Source: Ignavibacteria bacterium UBA7675 (GTDB lineage: Bacteria; Bacteroidota; Ignavibacteria; Kapaibacteriales; UB7675). From it: a DNA stretch of 64,000 nt. A model generated the notes under the pieces. That model searched no databases, was not told the origin of the DNA, and worked only from the letters and a program-made list of their open reading frames with translations. The translations under genes and the position numbers were made by a program. Position 1 is the stretch's first letter; each line of letters starts with the position of its first letter. Positions 26,299-33,929 of this stretch are shown one piece after another. The stretch spans positions 43,241 to 107,240 of the forward strand of contig DLHF01000026.1 in assembly GCA_002483085.1 (NCBI GenBank), written 5' to 3'.

Positions 26299-26901
26299 TT
26301 ATGCAGCCCGGTACCCTGTGTAAATAATATAATTGACATAGAGGTTCACCGGTCGGGTTTCGGCATCACCACCACCACTTATGGTGTGCTTATGGTTGCC
26401 GTCCTTGCTTGTATCGACTGAGTTGGGATTCCACCCCCCGTAGTGGCTGCCTGCTATCTTATACCATGAATTATCTACGGGCAGATGTGGCACAATGTGG
26501 TTGTGCTCCCCAGCCCGATCAGTGGTAAAGCTTGTAAGAGGCAGAGCGGTTGCTCCGGACTGAACCGAGCCTACCTGATTGCCTGGTGCCCCGCCGGAAG
26601 TAGCGGGAAGCCTCGACCCCGCATCAGGATCGTTTGCGGCGCCGTAGTTTACTCCGCGCTGGAATCGCCCCCGGTAGTCCGGAAGATTAAATGTCGTCTT
26701 GCTATCCCCGCCGCCATGCGCCGTTCCGATAACGGCAAAAAGCTCTGCATAGACTGTGCGCGAGATGGCGCTGCCGTCGCATGGCAGCCATCCGGCCTGG
26801 CTGAGGTACTTGTAGTCGAAGGCCACGCCATAGGAAACTATTGTACCGATAAGTACATCGGTGGGTACAACTACTGCCTGATCTGCTTCTGTTGCAATCA
26901 T
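26299..26901 (-). CDS. Phage tail collar domain protein (paralogue 2)
   Basis: This 200-residue protein follows the same plan as its two neighbours: IGTIVSYGVAFDYKYLS, GWLPCDGSAISRTVYAELF, FNLPDYRGRFQRG, DPDAGSRLP, then GEHNHIVPHLPVDNSWY and GNHKHTISGGGDAETRPVN. Both HxH motifs are kept (HNH and HKH). The N terminus before the collar fold differs from those of the others, so it may set the assembly partner. It is separated from paralogue 3 by 85 bases and from paralogue 1 by 292 bases that hold a copy of the dispersed repeat. Confidence 0.82.
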   Translation of the reverse strand: MIATEADQAVVVPTDVLIGTIVSYGVAFDYKYLSQAGWLPCDGSAISRTVYAELFAVIGTAHGGGDSKTTFNLPDYRGRFQRGVNYGAANDPDAGSRLPATSGGAPGNQVGSVQSGATALPLTSFTTDRAGEHNHIVPHLPVDNSWYKIAGSHYGGWNPNSVDTSKDGNHKHTISGGGDAETRPVNLYVNYIIYTGYRAA

Positions 26902-27039
26902 GATTTTGTGTTGTTAGTGTTAAAGAATATGTGTTCGATGTTTGCGATAGAGGAACTGGAGCTGTGCGGCGCGGGCGGCTGTACAATGACTTTTGAAGCG
27001 CGGGCATCCATCGAGCCGCTATCGCCGGTAGCATACCTG

Positions 27040-27125
27040 CTGCGAAGAAAGCCCGGCCAGCCTCGTGGCGGAGGTGCAGCGCGGTGCAGCGACTAACCGC
27101 ACGAGCAAAGACCGAAGCGCTCTAA
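27040..27125 (+). repeat. Dispersed intergenic repeat, short form (copy F)
   Basis: Within the 292-base gap between tail-collar paralogues 1 and 2, the stretch GCAGCGCGGTGCAGCGACTA, then AGCAAAGACCGAAGCGCTC matches the reverse complement of 45355-45415 (CGCGGTGCAAAGAC and GCAAAGACCGAAGCGCC). The upstream CCGCTATCGCCGGT resembles CGCTGTCGCCGGT at 57379. The palindromic core is absent. The remaining bases of the gap show no gene. Confidence 0.5.
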
Positions 27126-27193
27126 TACATCCCCGAAACGATACCTGCACAAAATACCGAAGAGCGCTCCGGCAGCCTCCTGCCGCTGGACGA

Positions 27194-27808
27194 TTATACC
27201 GCGTCTTTGTACTTTATGATAAAATTGACATACTTATTGATGCTGCGCGTTTCCTTGTCCCCGCCGCCATTCACAGTATGGAAATGTTTCCCGCTGGCTG
27301 AGGTAGTTGTTAAATGATTTGTCCATAGTCCGTAATGGCTGCCTGCTATTGCATAGGCGTTGTTACTGATAGGAACATGGGCTACAGAGTGCGTGTGCTC
27401 ACCTGTTGTGTTGGTTGCAAAAGACTTTGGCGATTTTGCAACGGCTGTCGCATACCCCTGAAGCGAGCCTACATTATCGCCGATATTACCACCGGGATTG
27501 GAAGCAACGCGCAATGCAGAATCGGGATCGCTTGGCGTAGCCATCGATCTATTCTGGGTTCCCCTTTGGAAACGCCCCCTGAAATCGGGCAGATTGAAGT
27601 TTGCCAGATCTCCCCCATAGTTGTTTCCCAGCACCAAGAACAGGTCGATATAATCTCTTTTAGCAAGCGGCCTTCCATCGCAATACAGCCATCCCTGATT
27701 CTTGAGCCATTGGATATCCGTATCCCCGGATATAGGGCCTGCGAATGGGACAATAGTCCCGATTGGTGCTACTCCGGGAGCAGCGACTTTGTTTTGTGCA
27801 TTTGCCAT
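27194..27808 (-). CDS. Phage tail collar domain protein (paralogue 1)
   Basis: This 204-residue protein has the same collar plan: IGTIVPFAGPISGD, GWLYCDGRPLAKRDYIDLF, FNLPDFRGRFQRG, DPDSALRVA, GEHTHSVAHVPISNNAY and GKHFHTVNGGGDKETRSIN, ending in VNFIIKYKDAV. Both HxH motifs (HTH and HFH) are kept. The repeated preservation of the metal-binding pattern in all three copies suggests that each is functional. There are no other recognisable tail, capsid or lysis genes nearby. Confidence 0.82.
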   Translation of the reverse strand: MANAQNKVAAPGVAPIGTIVPFAGPISGDTDIQWLKNQGWLYCDGRPLAKRDYIDLFLVLGNNYGGDLANFNLPDFRGRFQRGTQNRSMATPSDPDSALRVASNPGGNIGDNVGSLQGYATAVAKSPKSFATNTTGEHTHSVAHVPISNNAYAIAGSHYGLWTNHLTTTSASGKHFHTVNGGGDKETRSINKYVNFIIKYKDAV

Positions 27809-27990
27809 AAGTATAAAAGATTAAAAGAAGAAAAATGCAGTCTATGCTGCGGTTTGTCCACTGGAAGAATTAATTGGAATCTCTCCCCTATTTTGGCCAC
27901 AAACAGTGGTTGGAAGTTTCCGAAACGATCTTTATAGGAACAGTTGCGGATAGCATATCAGGCATCACATTTAGTCGAATTTCCTCCCCT

Positions 27991-28025
27991 GCCGGTTCCC
28001 TTCCGCAGATGGGAAGGGAGCCGGC
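27991..28025. other. Strong hairpin in a gene-free 367-base gap
   Basis: The gap 27809-28175 holds no gene that I can support. In its middle, GCCGGTTCCCTTCC pairs with GGAAGGGAGCCGGC (14 base pairs, one G-T) around a short loop. It is framed by ATCACAT upstream and ATGTGAT downstream, which could extend the structure. It lies between the hypothetical gene at 28176 and tail-collar paralogue 1, so it could attenuate or process their shared minus-strand transcript. Confidence 0.6.
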
Positions 28026-28175
28026 ATACCCGGAAGATGTGATCGTGCCTCCGGGGAGGTCAGCCTTATTTCAGGCTATTGTCATGTGGTTTCGGCAGGC
28101 GAGCCCTACAATTTTCCTGGCGCACAGTCTATAAGCAGCCCTGCTTTTTGCGGACTTCCTGCTCAGCGTATCAGC

Positions 28176-28664
28176 TCATGCTCCAGTGTCGGGGCCGGGA
28201 AATTCTACCAGCAGGATATTCCGCGCACCGATAAGCCATTCCTGATTTATAGTACAGGCATTTAGCGAGATTCCGGGCCGACCAGACGAGGAAGTCAGCA
28301 GCGGTCGGCTCAGTGTGATATTAATAGAATTATCGAGCTGCTCAACCTGGTTTACAATACTGGTAGCCTTGCCTTGATATATTTCAACGGGCGATACCCC
28401 CCCACTTCCTGCATACTGCTGAAGTGATGGGAACGGAATAACCACCGTGCCATAGGTAGCATGCACTGGCAAGCTGGTAAGAGCGTATTCGCTGGTGCCA
28501 TTAATTACCATTACGGCTGTCACCTCGAAGTAATCCGGAATAACGGGATCGGGTATGATCCTAAACATGAAAAACCACTGAAAATTGACGTATCCTGCAT
28601 ATCCGAGTGCATTAGGATCAAAAGGAGCCTCTTGCGGGCTGTTCGCATTTTGCGTTTGCGACAT
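28176..28664 (-). CDS. Hypothetical protein at head of tail-collar array
   Basis: This 162-residue protein has no signal peptide and no family I recognise. The N terminus is rich in Asn, Gln and Pro (about 1-20), followed by alternating hydrophobic strands such as YVNFQWFFMFRIIPDP, FEVTAVMVINGTSEYAL, TVVIPFPSLQQY and NILLVEFPGPDTGA, which suggests an all-beta protein. It is the first gene on the minus strand before the three collar proteins, and it may be a structural or adaptor partner of them. That link is inferred from position only. Confidence 0.65.
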   Translation of the reverse strand: MSQTQNANSPQEAPFDPNALGYAGYVNFQWFFMFRIIPDPVIPDYFEVTAVMVINGTSEYALTSLPVHATYGTVVIPFPSLQQYAGSGGVSPVEIYQGKATSIVNQVEQLDNSINITLSRPLLTSSSGRPGISLNACTINQEWLIGARNILLVEFPGPDTGA

Positions 28665-29022
28665 ACTGACCTCTGTAATAAAAATTAATATTGAGAAATG
28701 ATCACACTGCTAAAATGTACCCACTCGCAAGATGTACCACTACCACCGTTCTCCCGGTTTTTTACTTTTCAGGTTTGCCCTATACCCGCTCTTCGTGCTG
28801 TAGGCAGTCGGATTACCGCCTGTCCCCTTACTTACAGGCTACCACACAACTACCGTTTTTTTATTTTTCACTTTTTTACTATGTTTTTTTTCTACAGTCT
28901 TGAGGCATTGCAGAGGTATTTCTACAGGCAGGACGCCGTTCTTCGGTGCTTTACATACTGCAGGATACAGGAGTGAACATCTACATAGTATTTATCTGAT
29001 TTTATTCCCATCAATTGTCTCT
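28665..29022. other. AT-rich divergent intergenic region
   Basis: This 358-base gap separates the divergent tail-collar array and the large helical protein at 29023. It contains several long T-tracts on the plus strand (about 28758, 28856 and 28880) and no supportable ORF. It must hold the promoters of both units. I see no clear promoter consensus; TAATTTTT on the minus strand near 28690 is a near match to TAnnTTTG. Confidence 0.4.
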
Positions 29023-30606
29023 ATGAGTTCTTCATCGGATCCATTGCTCCAACTTATTGCTACGATGTCTAAGCAGGAAAAACGGTACTTTAAACTTCAC
29101 GCGGCTTTCTATACAAAGGAGCAGGGCAACAACATGCTCAGACTGTTTGAGGCTATCGAGCGGCTTCAGCCATCGTCCAGCGCCGAGTTTGCCACAGCTA
29201 CGAAATCAGAGCCTTTTGCGAAGCACCTTTCGCTGCTGAAAAATCAGCTTACGGAGCAGATACTCAATAGCCTGCTATCCTACGGCAGCTCGAAAAAAGC
29301 ATCGCACGTGCTCCAACGGCACATCATGCACGCCGATCTGCTTGCAGAACGCGGTCTTTATGCCCACGCTGATAAGGTCCTGGCACGCGCCGAAAAGAAG
29401 ACTGTGCATCTGGAAGAACACCTGTTGCAGATGGAAATACTGTACCGGCAGCGCGCTATACTATTTAGACACGTCACATCCGAGTTTGAAGAAGATATCC
29501 AGCACTTGTACACGCGGGGGAGGAAGATTCTCGCGGAGATACTCTCGACCGGTACCTATCGCGAAATGATGGATATAATGCAGGTGATAGCTACGCGCTA
29601 TGCGTCCAGCCCCACAAAGGCGGACAAGAAGAAGATGGATGATATTGTTGCAGAAGTACTTCGGAATAAGCGAGAGGGCTTGTCGTTTACCAATGAGCTC
29701 ACCCATCACCATATTCTCGGCACCTATGCTTTATTGACCAATAATACAGCAGACGCACTGGATCACTATCGCAGGATCGTGTATTTGTGGCGGCAGCACC
29801 CCAATAGGATTAACGAGCGGTCCGGGCAATACCTGCGCCACCTTTCAAATTATCTGAGCTGCTTGGTGACAGAAGAAACACCAGAGGAATTTACCACTAT
29901 TACACAGGAGATTCGCACTCGCCTGTCTATGGCCGATGCCGACCCCCAAATACGCTTCAACCTGTGGAATCTCGAACTTCTTTTCTACATGAATAGTGGC
30001 GATATTGACGCCTGTGCTGGCACGGTAGCAGAGGTAGAGTTCTATCTGCTTTCGCAAGCGAATTCCATTGACGCTGCTACCTATCTCACTCTTTGCTACA
30101 CCTGTAGCATCTATCACTTCTTACAGGGTGATTACACTCGCTCGCTCGAACACATCAACCTGCTCCAGAGCCAGACACGCGTGGCAATCAAACAGGATAT
30201 ACAATCGTTCTCGCGCGTGTTTAGCCTGATTGCACATTACGAACGAAACAACTACGATATTCTCGACAATAGTATTCGGTCGGCAAGGCGGTATATGAAA
30301 AAAAGCAGTGCAGCAGGAGCAATTGAAAAGGCAGTGATGTCGGGAATACGAGCGCTTGTGGCAGCCGTAGATACTCGGGAAAGAAGCAGTGTATTTCGCG
30401 TACTTCACAACAGTCTGCTGACAATTCTGCACAGCAGCGATCAGGAGCCGCTCGGCATTACAGAGCTACTTTTCTGGACGGAAAGCCATCTTGAAAAGAC
30501 CACTATACGCGCGTTGTTTATGCGAAAGATGCAAGGGGCTGCACAATCGAATCCCCGACTCATATTCCCCATGCCGCCAGCAGTGCCAGTACGACACAAC
30601 CATTAG
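29023..30606 (+). CDS. Large helical (TPR-like) protein of unknown function
   Basis: This 527-residue protein starts at ATG 29023 (MSSSSDPLLQLIATMSKQEK). It has no signal peptide or membrane segment. Most of it looks alpha-helical, with repeated helix pairs of TPR-like size, for example LAERGLYAHADKVLARAEKK, HILGTYALLTNNTADALDHY and SIYHFLQGDYTRSLEHINLL. The motif KQEKRYFKLHA near residue 17 recurs, as I recall, in Bacteroidota-type proteins of unknown role. The frame extends upstream to 28900, but those residues are unlikely to be coding. A scaffold or regulatory role is plausible. Confidence 0.7.
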   Translation: MSSSSDPLLQLIATMSKQEKRYFKLHAAFYTKEQGNNMLRLFEAIERLQPSSSAEFATATKSEPFAKHLSLLKNQLTEQILNSLLSYGSSKKASHVLQRHIMHADLLAERGLYAHADKVLARAEKKTVHLEEHLLQMEILYRQRAILFRHVTSEFEEDIQHLYTRGRKILAEILSTGTYREMMDIMQVIATRYASSPTKADKKKMDDIVAEVLRNKREGLSFTNELTHHHILGTYALLTNNTADALDHYRRIVYLWRQHPNRINERSGQYLRHLSNYLSCLVTEETPEEFTTITQEIRTRLSMADADPQIRFNLWNLELLFYMNSGDIDACAGTVAEVEFYLLSQANSIDAATYLTLCYTCSIYHFLQGDYTRSLEHINLLQSQTRVAIKQDIQSFSRVFSLIAHYERNNYDILDNSIRSARRYMKKSSAAGAIEKAVMSGIRALVAAVDTRERSSVFRVLHNSLLTILHSSDQEPLGITELLFWTESHLEKTTIRALFMRKMQGAAQSNPRLIFPMPPAVPVRHNH

Positions 30607-30732
30607 TATCTTGTCAACTGCCGAGCTATTGTAATCCAACGCACCTGCTTTGGTACACAGCGAGAGCCCGCACCAACCCTTTCAATAAAAAATTTCACAT
30701 CCACTGCTATTCTCCCATAGTATCGCACCTAA

Positions 30733-30765
30733 TAAAAACGCCCCTCCCGCAACCGGAAGAGGCGT
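30733..30765 (-). terminator. Rho-independent terminator of the first T9SS cargo gene
   Basis: On the minus strand ACGCCTCTTCC pairs with GGGAGGGGCGT (11 base pairs with G-U pairs) around a six-base loop and is followed by TTTTT. It lies about 30 bases downstream of the stop at 30797. Confidence 0.75.
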
Positions 30766-30796
30766 CTATTATTCTGAACGAGTGCTGCTTTCGATA

Positions 30797-33508
30797 TTAG
30801 TGCACAACCGAAACCGCGACGGTAGATGTTACACCATCGGCGGTCAGGCGGCAGAAATACACACCGGGCGACAGAGTTTCGGAGGTAATCGAAAATGTTT
30901 GCGAACCGGACTGCTGCAGTCCATCGGCCAGCACCTGTACTTCGGTGCCCAACACATTACACAGCGAAAGGCGCACATGGGCAGCATGCGGGAGGCTATA
31001 GGACACCGTCATCATGTTGTCCACGGGGTTAGGATACACCTCCATAGCAACAGGCCCAGCAACACCGAGTTCGCCCACACTCACCGTCGACGTTGTAATT
31101 CCCACGCCCTGAAGAGTGCTCTTAATCTCGTAGTCCATTACATACAGGCGAACCTCATCCGTAAATGTTCCAGCTTCTGTCGGCTTGAACTGCACAGTAG
31201 TTGTAAACGACTCTCCCGGATTAACCTCCACTGGGAGCTCCGGTACTGTCATCGAGAACTCACCAGTAGCAGGCTGCTGGATAGACGTGATGCTTACTTT
31301 TTCACTACCTTCGTTGAGCACTTGCAATTGCAGTGCTTTGTTGGCTGCAACTTCCGTCTCGGGGAAGCTAATGTTAGAAGTCTTGAGCATCGGAGCGATG
31401 CCTTCGCCTTTCACCGCAGCCGCAGCAGCGGAAAGATCGGACATACGGAACACAATATTGCCTGATACTTCACCTACAGACACAGGCTTGAAGTGCACTT
31501 TTAAGTTTTGATATGAATCCGGCGCCAGAGTAAAGGGCACTGCAGGCAGATCGACTGTAAAGGCTGACGAAGAGGGAACATCAATACTGGTAATAGTTAC
31601 ATCCTTATTACCAGTACTGGTAATACGCACCGATCCTTCTTTTTCGCGGCTCAGCACCAGCTTCCCGAAGTCGTAGCTAACCACTTCAACAGACGCCGTC
31701 TTTACACCCTCGAACTCTACCTTCACCGTCGAATCGTTGCCAACGCGGTCAATAAAGACCACCACAGCCGTAGCTGGCTGGGTAGGATCGATCACCGTTA
31801 GGCCCCACGACGTTTCAGTAGATTGTCCGGGCACCATTGCGCCTACAGTAAGGCGGTAGTTCAAACTTTGTTTTTTATCGAGATAGACACTGGCAAGATT
31901 ACTTCTGCGCGTAGCGTCTTCGGGCAAATCGCGCACGGTTGCGTCTTTTACAGTACCGAACTGATCCATTGTATAGGTCGGCACGGGAGCCTCTGTATCA
32001 TTGTATGTTCTGTCGGCGAGACCAGAGCTGGCGGGGCAGCCATAGGGATCGTTGCCAGCGTGGTACAGATAGCCCGCAATGGGCTTTGCAGCAACAAGGC
32101 CATAGACGCCTTCCTGACCTAGCTTCACGGTTTTCACACCGTACTTCGTGCCGTTAATCTCGTAGTTAATTGTCTCGAACACCGAGCCGTATTTTTCTTC
32201 TACTCCCTGCCACACGAGCTTACCCTTTTCCTCTATACCGATTTTAAGGTCGGCAGGTATCGTGCCATCGACGCTGAGCTCAAACACAATATTCAAATAG
32301 TGGCTTGAGAAACCATTACTAGTACCGGAACCGGGGGTGCTGAAATAGATTTCTTTCTGAAACTGCTCTACAGGAGTCATCACCATCTGGAACGGTTCGC
32401 CTTGTGTCACACCGTCGTCAGCTTTTGACGTATTGTATTGCATCACGCTGATGGGCTTATCGCCATTGATAATAAAGCTCCGTAGTTCGCCTTCGGCCAC
32501 ACGCATATCCAAGTATCCCTTGCCATCTGTACCTCCAGCGGTCTGGATCGTACCAATAAGCTGGCCATTGCGGTACACTTTCGTGTTGGGCTCTTTTGCC
32601 ACAACTTTGATATAGCTATTTTTCGAGCGGCCAAACAGTTTCGTAACATGGCATACCGTTCCCCATACACTGGTAGGAAGCTCTACTTCACCAAGGAAGT
32701 TGCACCATCCAAAGCCTGTCACCGTTGAGGGAACTTTCGTACAGAACTGACCTGTCGACACCGACACGGGCTTGTTCGATGAAATTTTACTACCCGAGAG
32801 GTCGCCGCCAATACCATAGGTAGAGACTGTAAGGACATCGCCTTTTTTGAGGTTGTATTTTTTCGATTGCCCGGGTGTTAGGCCGCTGGCCCCCAGCCCG
32901 TTGCCATTGGTCTTGGTATTCAGATTGCCACCAAGCGTAAATGTCACCTGTGTGCCGTCGTAGGGCGCGGCCACAACGACCTGGCTTGGATAGGCTGCAC
33001 CGCTCGCAAAGCCGGGCGCTTCCATATAGGAAGAAAGGATATACTCCTGCCCAATGCCTGAAGTAGGTAAAAACATGAACGCGTCGTTATAGTTTTGGAA
33101 CAGCGTAGCTCCATAGACCACAACGGGAACGTCTGACTTCACATGAATAGCTTTTTGGGAGTACACTTGATCGCTCGCTGTTGCACCAAACGCAGTCTTG
33201 AAATAAGGCTGTGCAACTGCTGGCGGAATTGTGAGCTCAGTCACCTTGTTGGGAGCTACCGTGAGATTGCGTACCCACCCCTCGGATGTAACCTCAACAA
33301 CCACCTCGGCTTCGACAGGAGAAGATATATATATCTTAATATCGCTACTGCCGCCTTGTGAATAAGCAGGTGGAAAAGAAAAGTAGAATTCTTTACCGGC
33401 ATTGTTATTGTTCAGAAAGAAAGGAGAAGTGTCTTGGGACACCACCGGGAAGGAGGTCGTTACTGATAGCGTAGCAACAGCAAGACCTAATAAGTAACGT
33501 CTGAGCAT
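30797..33508 (-). CDS. Secreted IgGFc-binding-like protein with T9SS sorting tail (1)
   Basis: This 903-residue protein starts at ATG 33508 with a signal peptide (MLRRYLLGLAVATLSVTTS) and a GGGAG ribosome-binding site. Residues about 40-470 resemble the IgGFc-binding domain (NAGKEFYFSFPPAYSQ, KIYISSPVEAEVVVEV, GTVCHVTKLFGRSKNSYIKV). Residues about 600-820 hold two ASPM/SPD-2/Hydin-like repeats used as choice-of-anchor modules (FGKLVLSREKEGSVRI, FPETEVAANKALQLQV). The last 80 residues are a type IX sorting domain with MEVYPNPVDNMMTVSYSLP and LSPGVYFCRLTADG. The protein is probably exported and fixed to the cell surface. Binding of immunoglobulin is not implied; the real ligand is unknown. Confidence 0.82.
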   Translation of the reverse strand: MLRRYLLGLAVATLSVTTSFPVVSQDTSPFFLNNNNAGKEFYFSFPPAYSQGGSSDIKIYISSPVEAEVVVEVTSEGWVRNLTVAPNKVTELTIPPAVAQPYFKTAFGATASDQVYSQKAIHVKSDVPVVVYGATLFQNYNDAFMFLPTSGIGQEYILSSYMEAPGFASGAAYPSQVVVAAPYDGTQVTFTLGGNLNTKTNGNGLGASGLTPGQSKKYNLKKGDVLTVSTYGIGGDLSGSKISSNKPVSVSTGQFCTKVPSTVTGFGWCNFLGEVELPTSVWGTVCHVTKLFGRSKNSYIKVVAKEPNTKVYRNGQLIGTIQTAGGTDGKGYLDMRVAEGELRSFIINGDKPISVMQYNTSKADDGVTQGEPFQMVMTPVEQFQKEIYFSTPGSGTSNGFSSHYLNIVFELSVDGTIPADLKIGIEEKGKLVWQGVEEKYGSVFETINYEINGTKYGVKTVKLGQEGVYGLVAAKPIAGYLYHAGNDPYGCPASSGLADRTYNDTEAPVPTYTMDQFGTVKDATVRDLPEDATRRSNLASVYLDKKQSLNYRLTVGAMVPGQSTETSWGLTVIDPTQPATAVVVFIDRVGNDSTVKVEFEGVKTASVEVVSYDFGKLVLSREKEGSVRITSTGNKDVTITSIDVPSSSAFTVDLPAVPFTLAPDSYQNLKVHFKPVSVGEVSGNIVFRMSDLSAAAAAVKGEGIAPMLKTSNISFPETEVAANKALQLQVLNEGSEKVSITSIQQPATGEFSMTVPELPVEVNPGESFTTTVQFKPTEAGTFTDEVRLYVMDYEIKSTLQGVGITTSTVSVGELGVAGPVAMEVYPNPVDNMMTVSYSLPHAAHVRLSLCNVLGTEVQVLADGLQQSGSQTFSITSETLSPGVYFCRLTADGVTSTVAVSVVH

Positions 33509-33786
33509 GGAAGGCTCCCTCGAATAATAAAGCACTCATAGCAGTCCCATAAGATACTGTATTTATCCTATTGAATCAATACCTTAATAGCGTACATAGC
33601 AAAGCAAGCCCTTTTTGGAGTAAAAGAGCCTTTGTTGGCAGATCAGTCCAGCGCCACGACTTTAGCCACCTCCCCCGTTTCCCTGCTTATAGGTGCATAG
33701 GCATCGCGGTGCTTGGTTACGTTGAATGACCGCGAGGGCAGCATTCTGTTTCCGTGCTTACAGCATCATAGCTCCGGTCTATACAG

Positions 33787-33824
33787 AAAAAACCGGGCTG
33801 CGGAAGAATCTCACAGCCCAGTTT
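33787..33824 (-). terminator. Rho-independent terminator of the second T9SS cargo gene
   Basis: On the minus strand AAACTGGGCTG pairs with CAGCCCGGTTT and is followed by a run of T. It lies about 105 bases past the stop at 33930, in the 421-base gap between two cargo genes. The rest of that gap shows no gene; a 13-base unit (TAGATATGACGTT) is repeated twice in tandem at about 33826-33852, and GGCATCGCGGTGC near 33700 faintly resembles the dispersed repeat. Confidence 0.7.
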
Positions 33825-33929
33825 ATAGATATGACGTTTAGATATGACGTTGTCTCATCATCATTCCTATGATAATTGCAACATGGTGCAACAGCCAAAC
33901 TTTCAACAACTCCCGATAACAATGATGTG

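Noticed and set aside
25623..28664. A prophage at the tail-collar genes.
   Set aside because: No integrase, capsid, terminase, portal, holin or other tail gene lies within the flanking 10 kb, and the neighbours are envelope genes.
28758..28900. T-runs as tandem terminators or a small ORF (28691-28903).
   Set aside because: No stem of useful length precedes the T-runs, and the ORF has no ribosome-binding site and a low-complexity product.
33826..33852. Tandem repeat of a 13-base unit as a CRISPR or VNTR.
   Set aside because: There are only two units and no spacers; likely a chance or slippage duplication.
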